Below, one piece after another: positions 1-7,472 of a stretch of 64,000 bases of DNA. Source of the DNA: UBA940 sp031547885 (GTDB taxonomy: Bacteria; Bacteroidota; Bacteroidia; Bacteroidales; Rikenellaceae); contig JAVBRO010000037.1 in NCBI GenBank assembly GCA_031547885.1, positions 13,060-77,059 of the forward strand. Direction: 5' to 3'. The stretch's first letter is position 1; every line of letters starts with the position of its first letter. A program made the position numbers and the translations under genes. Below the pieces are notes generated by a model. It was not told the origin of the DNA. It did no database searches and saw nothing but the letters and a program-made list of their open reading frames with translations.

Positions 1-535
1 GTTTAAGATAGTAATCATCCGCTTTTTTTGTAGCAGGCAATATTACTAAACCTTTAACTCTCATGAACGGCTCCAACGGTTGATCTTCTCTGTGCAGTTT
101 ACCTTGAGCGGTCATGCACAGCCAAGCGCGGATCGATTCTATAAAAGAATAGGCATTAAATCCTATCCTAACTTCAGAAAAATCCTGTTCGGAAACACAT
201 AAGCTAACTGGTCGTTCCGAAGGTCGCAAATTAGTATGAGGTAATCCCAAAGGGAAATCCGCCCTTAATGCAAAAACTTCGGGGAAAGCCTTATCTGCTT
301 CATCACAAATTATAGCAATATCCTCCTGCTCTTCAATTCCGTTATTGTTTCTAAATGGCGCTTCGACATCCAGACTTAGAAGTATTATTTCTTTTTTGTC
401 ATTCTTGATGAATACGGGTTTGAGAAAGAATGTCCGATTGTTTAAAGCAGCCAGAGCTATTGATTTACTTCTCGGAAACTTTAAATCATCAATCCCAACA
501 ATTTCACCTTCAATCTCAGGATAGTTGTAATCCAT
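1..535 (-). CDS. E2-like (ubiquitin-conjugating-like) N-terminal part of a longer protein, cut by window edge
   Basis: The first 178 codons are visible; the rest lies left of the window. The ATG at 535-533 overlaps the stop of the upstream gene (TAATG), so the two are translationally coupled. Around residues 118-160 the protein has PHTNL, then RPVSLCV, then an aromatic helix with SIRAWL, and finally HREDQPLEPF. This order (H-x-N, Cys, W helix, DQPLEP) is what I know from bacterial E2-like domains that are usually fused to a ThiF/E1-like adenylyltransferase and sometimes a JAB peptidase. The Cys in SLCV would be the thioester residue. I infer, but cannot see, an E1 domain downstream. Comparative genomics has described such genes beside metallo-beta-lactamases in predicted ubiquitin-like and anti-phage operons. 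AT-rich compared with the phage genes that follow. Confidence 0.7.
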   Translation of the reverse strand, partial: MDYNYPEIEGEIVGIDDLKFPRSKSIALAALNNRTFFLKPVFIKNDKKEIILLSLDVEAPFRNNNGIEEQEDIAIICDEADKAFPEVFALRADFPLGLPHTNLRPSERPVSLCVSEQDFSEVRIGFNAYSFIESIRAWLCMTAQGKLHREDQPLEPFMRVKGLVILPATKKADDYYLK

Positions 536-1677
536 TATTTTAGCCCTGCTCGTGGAATGGTTGATCCTAATACTGACGCGCTAGCAGTTGCAACCCGTTT
601 TTGAAGAGTCGGCCCGTTTTCGTCAATAATATACACTAACGGTTGCGGAGCTTTTTCATCTACATGAAGTGCCGTATTTTTGAATCTTGAGGAACCGACC
701 TTTTTTTCATACTCTCCTTTTGCTTCATAATGAGGAGGATTAGGTTCTTTATCCTCAATCTTTTTCGATGAGGCAATTATGTGCCCGCCTTGATTTCTGT
801 AGTCGAGAAATTCTAACGAATAATCTTGTGGTGTATCATTATCCTCCTGCGGTCTGTCGTTAAAGAACGACCATGAACAATGATGGGGCGCCAGAAATAA
901 GTCCCAGTTCAGTTTATCGGCGTTATTGTTGTCTTTTGATTTTTCCACAACCTTTTCCCAAACATAATGATCTGCGTCCCCTCCGAAAATGAATTGAGAC
1001 ACGATATTGCCAAATGGACTTTGAGTAAAAGACATTTGAGACACGATGCTGGCAGCATTACAATCTTTGTCGGCCTGCCCCCGGACCAAATCACTTTTGA
1101 AAGGTGCGTGTATAAATATTGAAAGATACTGACTATATTTCCCGTTAATTGTATTTACGGTTGTCCCTGGTATATGATGTAGATTGGAATTGTATTCGTC
1201 ATTGTCATTGTAGCCGATAACCCTAATACGATTACCATTTTTATTTCTCTCTGGAGAATTGTCCTCGACTAGTTTTTTCCGTCTTTTAGCTTCTCTTCTT
1301 ATGGCTCCGCCGTCATCACATAGATTATTGGTGAAAGCCATTTGAGTAACCCATAACTCTCCTATAATTATCTCATCCTTATCTCTATTGGTTTTAGCAT
1401 AATCATCAGGGTTTCCACAATAAAAGTGCGTTCCAAACCCCTTGCAATGGTCATCGTGAGGGTGTGTGTTTATAAATAAATCGACAAAAGGATTGCCATT
1501 CCTGTCTTTTTGAATCTCTTTAAGCAAATCCGATTTAACGTCGTATATCGCTATTCCATCAGAGTCTTCTTCACAATCATGGAATTGGCAATCTATCATT
1601 ATAGACGTATTATCCGATAATGTCACCAACACATTATCGCCATTACCAACGGGGTAAAATTTAATTTTATGGGCCAT
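535..1677 (-). CDS. Metallo-beta-lactamase-fold hydrolase, partner of the E2-like gene
   Basis: 380 residues, no signal peptide, so probably cytoplasmic. The metal-binding motif HPHDDH lies at residues 72-77 after a hydrophobic strand (VDLFINT). Further ligand candidates are FGGDADH near 232-238 and APHHCSW near 264-270, the order expected of an MBL fold of the ComEC/RNase-Z-like type. It is the first gene of a two-gene (or longer) minus-strand operon and overlaps the E2-like gene by one base. Known predicted ubiquitin-like operons in bacteria pair an MBL with E2/E1/JAB proteins. A role in processing a conjugate or nucleotide during phage defence is inference. Base composition is AT-rich, unlike the phage head genes, suggesting transfer as a cassette. 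The substrate cannot be told from sequence. Confidence 0.75.
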   Translation of the reverse strand: MAHKIKFYPVGNGDNVLVTLSDNTSIMIDCQFHDCEEDSDGIAIYDVKSDLLKEIQKDRNGNPFVDLFINTHPHDDHCKGFGTHFYCGNPDDYAKTNRDKDEIIIGELWVTQMAFTNNLCDDGGAIRREAKRRKKLVEDNSPERNKNGNRIRVIGYNDNDEYNSNLHHIPGTTVNTINGKYSQYLSIFIHAPFKSDLVRGQADKDCNAASIVSQMSFTQSPFGNIVSQFIFGGDADHYVWEKVVEKSKDNNNADKLNWDLFLAPHHCSWSFFNDRPQEDNDTPQDYSLEFLDYRNQGGHIIASSKKIEDKEPNPPHYEAKGEYEKKVGSSRFKNTALHVDEKAPQPLVYIIDENGPTLQKRVATASASVLGSTIPRAGLK

Positions 1678-1979
1678 AGTAGTTTGTTTTATTTAACAAT
1701 TTGATCTTCAATAAGTATACCAAATATTATTTTTTAGATATCCATGTCAGAATGACAAGAACTACTGCAAAATCCTTGTCAATATACAATTTTTAAACTG
1801 TCATTTTGGCAAATTACAGATTCTTTCTTTTAGTTTAATATAGAAATATAACGTAAGAAACACGAAATCTCTCTTCATAGTTCATTGAGATATGAAGCAA
1901 TTTATAATCTATGTGTCTGCAAATCTGTATCTTTTATTGTTTAAGTGACTAAAGCCGAACATTGTATCTGTTGTTAGGT
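1678..1979. promoter_or_regulatory. Non-coding spacer between the defence cassette and phage late genes
   Basis: AT-rich spacer with no convincing gene. It must hold the minus-strand promoter for the MBL/E2 operon; a box close to TAnnTTTG (AATATTTG on the minus strand) lies about 1717-1724. Several copies of TGTCA/TGACA occur at 1745-1757, and an inverted pair TGACAAG (1753-1759) and CTTGTCA (1775-1781) could be an operator. It ends at the first phage promoter motif. Confidence 0.4.
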
Positions 1980-2023
1980 GCGACATTGTCTCATAATTCG
2001 GTAAAATCCCCTTCGAACCTTTG
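1980..2023 (+). promoter_or_regulatory. Phage promoter motif, copy 1 (before dcm)
   Basis: GCGACATTGTCTCA starts at 1980 and AACCTTTG, one change from TAnnTTTG, starts exactly 36 nt later at 2016. The core GACA-W-TGTC is a palindrome, as expected for a dimeric regulator's site. Drives the dcm/LPTP/PAPS-reductase-like unit starting at 2050. Confidence 0.65.
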
Positions 2024-2049
2024 CAGCAGTAATCTAACTCTGCAAAACC

Positions 2050-3249
2050 ATGACGCATGGATCACTCTTCTCCGGCATCGGGGGATTCGAACACGCGGCC
2101 GAGATCGTCGGCTGGAACAACGCCTTCTGTTGCGAGATAGATCCGTTCTGCCGGCGGGTGCTTAAATTCCTCTTCCCCCATGAAACGCAGTACCACGACA
2201 TCCGCACGACAGATTTCTCTGTTTGGCGAGGAAGAATCGACGTTCTCACCGGCGGTTTCCCCTGCCAGCCCTTCTCGCAGGCGGGCCGGCGCAAAGGAAC
2301 CGATGACGACCGCTACCTCTGGCCGGCTATGCTTGGAGCAATTCGCCAAATCCAGCCCCGATGGGTCGTGGGCGAGAATGTTCTCGGAATTACTAATTGG
2401 AATGCCGGGTTGGTATTCGAGCAGGTGTGCGCTGATTTGGAAGCTGAAGGCTACCAAGTCTGGCCGTGCGTATTGCCAGCTTGTGGCGTCGACGCTCCCC
2501 ATCGCCGATACCGAACCTTCTTTATTGCCTACCGTAACGACGACCAACGCCAGCCAGGGACTTCATTCGAAGAACAACTGCGGCAAGCCCCTGCTGCCGA
2601 TGGCGGCTGCGATGATGCCCACGCCTACCGCGCAGGATTTCAAACGCCGGGGGCCGGGCAGTCACCAGCAAGGGCTGCCGGAGTATGTGCGCGGCCTGCT
2701 ACCCACGCCCAACGCGGTGGAGGGTACGAAGTACACCCGCACCTACAATTCCAACAGTCAGATGGGCAAGAGCCTCACGGCGATGGCGCTCAACGATATG
2801 CTCCCCACGCCGGAAGCGAACAACTACAAGAACGGACACCGGCGGCTTTCGCCCCGCATCGAGCGCAAGCTGGAGCAGGGCTGGACGGTCGGACTGAACG
2901 ATCTGGCGACGCTCCGGCTGCTGCCCACGCCGGTGGTATGCCTGGACGGGGCCTATGCGGATCGCAATCCGGAGAGCAGGCGGCATTCGAAGTCGATTGC
3001 GACGCTGGCCTTCGAAGCTGGTGGCGGGACTTCCCAACTGTCCCCCCTGTTTGTGGAGCAGATGATGGGTTTTCCGACTGGCTGGATTCTGCTGCCGTTT
3101 TTGAGGGAGTCGTTCCTTCGAAGCGTGCCAGAGCCTTCAACCGCTGGCGAACAGAATCCGTGAAGGCTTACGGCAACGCCGTCGTCCCGCAGCTGATCGT
3201 GCAGATATTCAGGGCAATCGACTTATACGAAAAACTATGCGCCGCGTGA
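2050..3249 (+). CDS. dcm: Phage C5-cytosine DNA methyltransferase with overprinted middle region
   Basis: 399 residues. The SAM-binding motif FSGIGGFE is at 7-14, the catalytic PCQPFSQAG loop with Cys72, the ENV motif at 109-111, and RRYR at 152-155. The C terminus carries the late motif YGNAVVPQ near 374-381, preceded by a WRDFPT segment. These are the diagnostic motifs of 5-methylcytosine methyltransferases. Between about residues 160 and 310, where the target-recognition domain should sit, this frame is a low-complexity Ala/Gln/Gly/Arg-rich stretch, and the same bases encode a second protein in the +2 frame. The enzyme probably methylates phage DNA to evade host restriction. Overlaps the next gene by 13 bases. 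Whether it is active with such a middle region is uncertain. Confidence 0.85.
   Translation: MTHGSLFSGIGGFEHAAEIVGWNNAFCCEIDPFCRRVLKFLFPHETQYHDIRTTDFSVWRGRIDVLTGGFPCQPFSQAGRRKGTDDDRYLWPAMLGAIRQIQPRWVVGENVLGITNWNAGLVFEQVCADLEAEGYQVWPCVLPACGVDAPHRRYRTFFIAYRNDDQRQPGTSFEEQLRQAPAADGGCDDAHAYRAGFQTPGAGQSPARAAGVCARPATHAQRGGGYEVHPHLQFQQSDGQEPHGDGAQRYAPHAGSEQLQERTPAAFAPHRAQAGAGLDGRTERSGDAPAAAHAGGMPGRGLCGSQSGEQAAFEVDCDAGLRSWWRDFPTVPPVCGADDGFSDWLDSAAVFEGVVPSKRARAFNRWRTESVKAYGNAVVPQLIVQIFRAIDLYEKLCAA
2180..3163 (+). CDS. LPTP-repeat protein encoded entirely inside dcm in another frame
   Basis: 327 residues, 984 bases fully nested in dcm, one base forward in frame. The N-terminal half has ISLFGEEE, then SGRLCLEQFAKSS, WARMFSELLIG and WYSSRCALIWKLK. 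The second half has five repeats of the type L-P-T-P/V-x-A (SLLPTVT, MMPTPTAQD, LLPTPNAVE, MLPTPEANN, LLPTPVVC), closing with LSPLFVEQMMGFPTGW. I recognise this arrangement as a widespread phage protein family of unknown function, often overlapping or next to C5-methyltransferase genes. The clear motifs show this frame is under protein-level selection. The repeats span the bases where the methyltransferase's target-recognition domain should be. Function unknown; a partner or alternative recognition subunit for Dcm is only a hypothesis. Confidence 0.7.
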   Translation: MKRSTTTSARQISLFGEEESTFSPAVSPASPSRRRAGAKEPMTTATSGRLCLEQFAKSSPDGSWARMFSELLIGMPGWYSSRCALIWKLKATKSGRAYCQLVASTLPIADTEPSLLPTVTTTNASQGLHSKNNCGKPLLPMAAAMMPTPTAQDFKRRGPGSHQQGLPEYVRGLLPTPNAVEGTKYTRTYNSNSQMGKSLTAMALNDMLPTPEANNYKNGHRRLSPRIERKLEQGWTVGLNDLATLRLLPTPVVCLDGAYADRNPESRRHSKSIATLAFEAGGGTSQLSPLFVEQMMGFPTGWILLPFLRESFLRSVPEPSTAGEQNP

Positions 3250-4076
3250 TCGCATGGTGGTCGGGCGGGGTGACCAGCGCCGTCGCTTGCAAACTCTGTC
3301 TGGAGTTATTCGGCCCCGACGAGGTGGAGATCATCGGCATCGACACCCGCAACGAGGATGAGGACACCTACCGCTTCAAAGCCGACTGCGAGGCGTGGTA
3401 CGACAAGCCGATCTCTATGATCACCAATCCGCATTTCAACAGCATCGAGGAGGTGTGGATCAAATACCTCTCCCTGAACGTGGCCAATGGCGCGATCTGC
3501 TCCTCGCAGCTCAAATCGCGTGTGAGGCAAAAATGGCAACAGACCAACGATTATACCTATCAGGCATTCGGGTTCGACATCGAGGAGGGGAAGCGGGCGC
3601 GGGCGATGGCGGCCAACCATCCGGATGCCAAGCCCATCTTCCCGCTGCTGATGTACGGCCTCACAAAAAAGGAGTGCATAAAGATCGTCGAGGCCGCCGG
3701 GCTGCAAGTCCCCCGGATGTACCGTCTGGGCTTCCATAACAACAACTGCTTCCGCACGGGGTGCGTACAGGGCGGCACCGGTTATTGGCAGAAGATGGGC
3801 CGCGAGTTCTCGGACAAATTCGACCGGATGGCCGCGATGGAGCATCGGCTGACGGACCTGAAAGGCAAACCCGTGACCATGCTGCGCGACCGCAGCGCCG
3901 AAAGTTATGCGCCCCTGTTCCTGAAGCCGCACCCCGCGTACCCGCTCATAAAAAACATTTCGATGGTGCAGGGGCGGGAGGTTAAACCTCTGGTAGAGTG
4001 CAACGGCTTCTGCGGCATTGACGACCTGTTACCTGTTAACCCAACCCAATACGAGTTGAATCTCCCTGAGGATTAA
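3237..4076 (+). CDS. Phage PAPS-reductase-like PP-loop protein
   Basis: 279 residues. The N terminus carries the nucleotide-binding PP-loop WWSGGVTSAVACK (SGGVTS at 9-14), typical of the phosphoadenosine-phosphosulfate reductase / N-type ATP pyrophosphatase superfamily. Conserved cysteines occur in AICSSQLK, NNNCFRTGCVQGG and the C-terminal CNGFCGIDDL, which could bind metal or a cluster or carry sulfur. It starts inside the last codons of dcm (13-base overlap), so it is co-transcribed and probably co-translated. Phages often carry such genes next to methyltransferases, and the family includes DndC, which inserts sulfur into DNA. A role in DNA or RNA modification is therefore plausible but unproven. 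True sulfate assimilation is unlikely in this setting. Confidence 0.75.
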   Translation: MRRVIAWWSGGVTSAVACKLCLELFGPDEVEIIGIDTRNEDEDTYRFKADCEAWYDKPISMITNPHFNSIEEVWIKYLSLNVANGAICSSQLKSRVRQKWQQTNDYTYQAFGFDIEEGKRARAMAANHPDAKPIFPLLMYGLTKKECIKIVEAAGLQVPRMYRLGFHNNNCFRTGCVQGGTGYWQKMGREFSDKFDRMAAMEHRLTDLKGKPVTMLRDRSAESYAPLFLKPHPAYPLIKNISMVQGREVKPLVECNGFCGIDDLLPVNPTQYELNLPED

Positions 4077-4109
4077 TAGATTTGTGCTCGAAATCGGGAA
4101 ATCCAAATG

Positions 4110-4153
4110 GCGACATTGTCTCACAATCCCTCCCTCCTACCGATTTAAGTTTG
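4110..4153 (+). promoter_or_regulatory. Phage promoter motif, copy 2 (before portal)
   Basis: GCGACATTGTCTCA begins at 4110; TAAGTTTG, a perfect TAnnTTTG box, begins exactly 36 nt later at 4146. The downstream bases TTTAAGTTTGCCC are shared with copy 3. Precedes the portal ATG at 4173. Confidence 0.75.
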
Positions 4154-4172
4154 CCCTAAAACGGGATAAACT

Positions 4173-5435
4173 GTGAGATTATTCGGATATAAAATATCGC
4201 GCTCGGAGAAACGGCTGATCTCCACCGAATTCGAGAATGCGGTCAACAAGGCAATGACAGCCGACACGGTCGCCGACGCCACGCGCCGCCCTGCAATCAC
4301 GCAAGAAGGGTCGCTGGCGCTGACAGCGGTCTGGGCTTGCGTTCGTATTCTATCGGAAACCGTCGGCATACTCCCCATCCACCTTTACAAGCGTACCGAC
4401 CGGGGACGTGAGCGTCAGTACGGCCACGCGGCACACCGCATCCTCCAGACTCCGACCTCCTTTTCCAATCGCTACGACCTGATGCACTTCCTGATGATCT
4501 CCTGCACGCTGTGGGGGAACGGATACGCACGCATCTACCGCGACAAACTCTACCGACCGTTGAGGCTCAAATACTACCACCCCGCCCGCGTCGAGCCTGT
4601 GCTGACCGACAAGGAGGAGTTGTTCTATCGCTTGGATTCCGGCGAGATGCTCCCGGCTTACGACATGATCCACCTGCGGGGCCTGTCGACCGACGGCGTC
4701 AAGGGCAAAAGCCCCATCGCCGTCCACCGCGACAACCTTGCCCTGTCGGTGTCTGCCCAAAACTACGGCGAGCGCTTCTTCAACCAGGGCGGCAATATGT
4801 CGGGGGTGTTCAAATATCCCTCGACGCTCAAGCCTGAAGCCTATGAGCGCCTGAAAAAAGACCTGCTCGCCCAATCTGTCGGGCTGCATAACGCCCACCT
4901 GCCGCTGCTGCTGGAAGGTGGGATGACCTACGAGCGCATCTCGATCCCGCCGGAGGATGCCCAATTCATCGCCACACGCAAGTTTCAAAAGACCGAGATC
5001 GCCACAATCTACGGAGTGCCCCCGCACATGATCGCCGATCTGGAGCGGGCTACCAACAACAATATCGAGCATCAGGGCATGGAATACGTGATGTATTGCC
5101 TTATGCCGTACCTCGTCCGGCTGGAAGAGGAGTTCAACCGCAAGCTGCTGCGCGACGACGAGTTCGAAGAGTATTATTATCTCTTTGCGCTCAACGGCCT
5201 GCTGCGGGGCGACGCCAAGACCCGAAGCGAATACTACAAGAATATGAATTTCGTGGGGGCGATGAGCGCTAACGAAATCCGCTCGCTGGAGGACATGAAC
5301 GCCTACGAGGGCGGCGACGAGTATTTCGTGCAGATGAATATGCAAACCGTTAAACAAGCCATAAATGGAAAACAAAAAAACCAACCCGCAAGCCCGGCAG
5401 CAGAGCCAGCCGCAGATAAAACCGCAGACAGTTGA
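4173..5435 (+). CDS. Phage portal protein, HK97 family
   Basis: 420 residues. The sequence shows the family's hallmarks: a segment near residues 48-70 with LTAVWACVRILSETVG, then LPIHLYKR, the QTPTSFSNRYDLMHFLM region, WGNGYARI, and a C-terminal half with FQKTEIATIYGVPPHMIADLER followed by YCLMPYLVRLEEEFNRKL. The dodecameric portal forms the DNA entry channel at one capsid vertex and binds the terminase. It is the first gene after promoter copy 2 and is followed by the protease, which starts 71 bases before the portal stop in another frame. The terminase genes usually just upstream are not here; dcm and the PP-loop gene occupy that place. Confidence 0.93.
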   Translation: MRLFGYKISRSEKRLISTEFENAVNKAMTADTVADATRRPAITQEGSLALTAVWACVRILSETVGILPIHLYKRTDRGRERQYGHAAHRILQTPTSFSNRYDLMHFLMISCTLWGNGYARIYRDKLYRPLRLKYYHPARVEPVLTDKEELFYRLDSGEMLPAYDMIHLRGLSTDGVKGKSPIAVHRDNLALSVSAQNYGERFFNQGGNMSGVFKYPSTLKPEAYERLKKDLLAQSVGLHNAHLPLLLEGGMTYERISIPPEDAQFIATRKFQKTEIATIYGVPPHMIADLERATNNNIEHQGMEYVMYCLMPYLVRLEEEFNRKLLRDDEFEEYYYLFALNGLLRGDAKTRSEYYKNMNFVGAMSANEIRSLEDMNAYEGGDEYFVQMNMQTVKQAINGKQKNQPASPAAEPAADKTADS

Positions 5436-6141
5436 GGTCCGCTGCCAGCTTTCCGATATCCGCATCGAGCAGCGTGACGCCGTCGGCAGCGGGCGCACCA
5501 TAACCGGCTATGCAGCCAAGTTCAGCTCCTGGAGCGAGCCGATCATGGGCTGGTTCATTGAGCAGATCCGCGCCGGGGCCTTCGAGGGCTGTGATATGAC
5601 CGACACGATCATGTGCTTCAACCACAACGTGGACGATATCCTCGCCCGCACCGCCAGCGGGACGCTTTCGCTCTCGGTCGACGGCGTGGGGCTGCTCTTC
5701 AGCTTCGAGGCCCCGGCGACGTCAAAAGGCAACGATATGGTCGAGCTGATCCGGCGCGGGGACATCAACAAATGCTCGTTCCGCTTCGTGGTCGAGCAGG
5801 ACGAATGGGTCTATGCCGACGAGAAGAACGGCCTCGACTACGACCAGCGCACGATCATCAAATTCTCGAAGCTCTATGACGTGGCGCTGGTGGTCTATCC
5901 GGCTTACAAGGACACCGAAGCCTCGTTGCGCCACCTCGAAGAGCGCAAGGCCGAGTACCTGCGCTCCCTGGAACCGGAGAGCAGGGATGGCCAGCCGGCC
6001 GAGCCGCCCGCGCCGGAGCCGGAAGCCACGCCGGATCCTCCGGCCCCCGCGCCCGAAGAAGCGTCCGGCGCGAATGATACGACGGCACAATGCCAGTCGC
6101 GGGATCGCCTCGCTGCGGTGCTGCGTATCGGTTCCCGATAG
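5365..6141 (+). CDS. HK97-family prohead protease
   Basis: 258 residues. After a Gln/Pro-rich leader, the serine protease core begins with ITGYAAKFSSWSEP. The catalytic His is in MCFNHNVDDILARTASGTLSL (about residues 88-108) and the Ser in INKCSFRFVV (near 136). A C-terminal Pro/Glu-rich tail follows. The enzyme trims the capsid scaffold (delta) domain during maturation and digests itself. The ATG at 5365 lies inside the portal gene, so the first 23 codons overlap portal codons in another frame. The stop is TAG. A separate promoter lies downstream, so capsid protein can be made in excess over this enzyme. Confidence 0.92.
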   Translation: MENKKTNPQARQQSQPQIKPQTVEVRCQLSDIRIEQRDAVGSGRTITGYAAKFSSWSEPIMGWFIEQIRAGAFEGCDMTDTIMCFNHNVDDILARTASGTLSLSVDGVGLLFSFEAPATSKGNDMVELIRRGDINKCSFRFVVEQDEWVYADEKNGLDYDQRTIIKFSKLYDVALVVYPAYKDTEASLRHLEERKAEYLRSLEPESRDGQPAEPPAPEPEATPDPPAPAPEEASGANDTTAQCQSRDRLAAVLRIGSR

Positions 6142-6191
6142 CGCCAGCGGCACATCAGATCCCTCCCCGCCGCCCCCGTCCGGCCCGAAGT

Positions 6192-6235
6192 GCGACAATG
6201 TCTCACAATGGGTCGTCGGGGGCGGTTTAAGTTTG
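6192..6235 (+). promoter_or_regulatory. Phage promoter motif, copy 3 (before major capsid)
   Basis: GCGACAATGTCTCA begins at 6192 and TAAGTTTG begins exactly 36 nt later at 6228. Placed directly before the major capsid gene, the most abundant virion protein, which fits a dedicated strong late promoter. Confidence 0.75.
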
Positions 6236-6263
6236 CCCGTATAAACTTAACCAGCGAAAAAAT

Positions 6264-7469
6264 ATGGGCAAACTGAAAAAATTACGCGAACAGCGGGCGA
6301 CGGTGTTCGGGCAGATCGACGAGCTGCGCAAGGCGGCCGACGGCCGCGAGATGACCGCCGAGGAGCAGGGCAAGTGGGACACGCTCCTGTCCGACTACGA
6401 CAAAGCTGACCAGCGGGTGCAGCAGGAAGAGCGCTTCGAGGAGATGGAGAGCCGCCAGGCAGAGCAGGCTTACCAGACCCGCCAGAGCGCCGACGGCAAG
6501 GACGGCGACAAGGCGAAGGAAACGGAATACCGCGCCGCCTTCGTGGAGTACCTGATGAAAGGCGAGAACGGCATCGGGGCTGACGAGCGCAAGCGCTTCG
6601 AGGAGCGTGCGGGCATCTCCGGCGTGGCCGGGGGCGTGCTCGTGCCGAGTTCGCTGGCGTCGAGCATCGAAGTCGCCATCAAGACCTACGGAGGGATGCT
6701 GGAAGCCGGGCAGGTCATCACCACCTCGACCGGGGGCGATCTTATCATGCCGACCGTCAACGACACCACCGCCCGCGCCACCATCGTGGCCGAGTACCAG
6801 AAATCCACCCAACGTGCGCCTTCGTTCGGCTCCGAAACCCTCAAGGCGTACACCTATCGCACGCCGATCATCCCTGTGTCGCTGGAACTGCTCCAGGACA
6901 GCGCCTTCAACCTCGAAGCGCTGCTTTCTGAACTGCTCGCCGACAGCTTCGGGCGCGGCATGAACGAAGACCTGACCGTCGGTAACGGCACGGGCAAGCC
7001 CAAAGGCATCGTCAATTGGGCCACCGCCAGCGTCGCCGAGCCCGCAGCCACCGCCATCAAGTTAGACGATATCATCGACCTGATCAAGTCGGTCGATTCG
7101 GCCTACGGCAAGCTGGGCCGCTTCATGTTCAACCGCAACACGCTCTATTCGCTTGTGAAGATCAAGGACACCACCGGCCGCTATATCTGGCAGGAGGGCG
7201 CACGCGACGGCACGCCGCCCACGCTCTTCGGCAAGACCTACATCCTGAACGACGACGTGCCGGACATCGGCGCGGGCAACGCATCGGTGCTGTTCGGCGA
7301 CTTCAGCAAGTTCAAGATCCGCATGGTGCGCGACTTCCGCGTGATCAGGCTCAACGAGCTGTTAGCGGAGTACCTCTCCATCGGCCTGTTCGGGTTCGCC
7401 CGTATGGACGGCATCCTGCTCAACGCCGGGACGCACCCCGTCAAGAAACTCGTCCACGCCAGCTCGTAA
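6264..7469 (+). CDS. Major capsid protein, HK97 fold
   Basis: 401 residues. Residues 1-95 or so are a charged, helical coiled-coil delta (scaffolding) domain starting MGKLKKLREQRATVFGQIDELR. The mature capsid domain follows, with GGVLVPSSLASSIEVAIK, the E-loop region, LLQDSAFNLEALLSELLADSF, GNGTGKPKGIVNWA, and a terminal LFGDFSKFKIRMVRDFRVIRL. These are typical of phage_capsid HK97 proteins. The protease encoded just upstream would remove the delta domain; the cut most likely lies between the coiled coil and residue ~120, but I cannot fix it. Followed at a 3-base gap by the connector gene, so the structural genes form an operon. Confidence 0.95.
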   Translation: MGKLKKLREQRATVFGQIDELRKAADGREMTAEEQGKWDTLLSDYDKADQRVQQEERFEEMESRQAEQAYQTRQSADGKDGDKAKETEYRAAFVEYLMKGENGIGADERKRFEERAGISGVAGGVLVPSSLASSIEVAIKTYGGMLEAGQVITTSTGGDLIMPTVNDTTARATIVAEYQKSTQRAPSFGSETLKAYTYRTPIIPVSLELLQDSAFNLEALLSELLADSFGRGMNEDLTVGNGTGKPKGIVNWATASVAEPAATAIKLDDIIDLIKSVDSAYGKLGRFMFNRNTLYSLVKIKDTTGRYIWQEGARDGTPPTLFGKTYILNDDVPDIGAGNASVLFGDFSKFKIRMVRDFRVIRLNELLAEYLSIGLFGFARMDGILLNAGTHPVKKLVHASS

Positions 7470-7472
7470 GCC

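Noticed and set aside
2034..3140. Minus-strand open frames opposite dcm
   Set aside because: High GC produces long antisense frames; they lack family motifs, unlike the two plus-strand frames.
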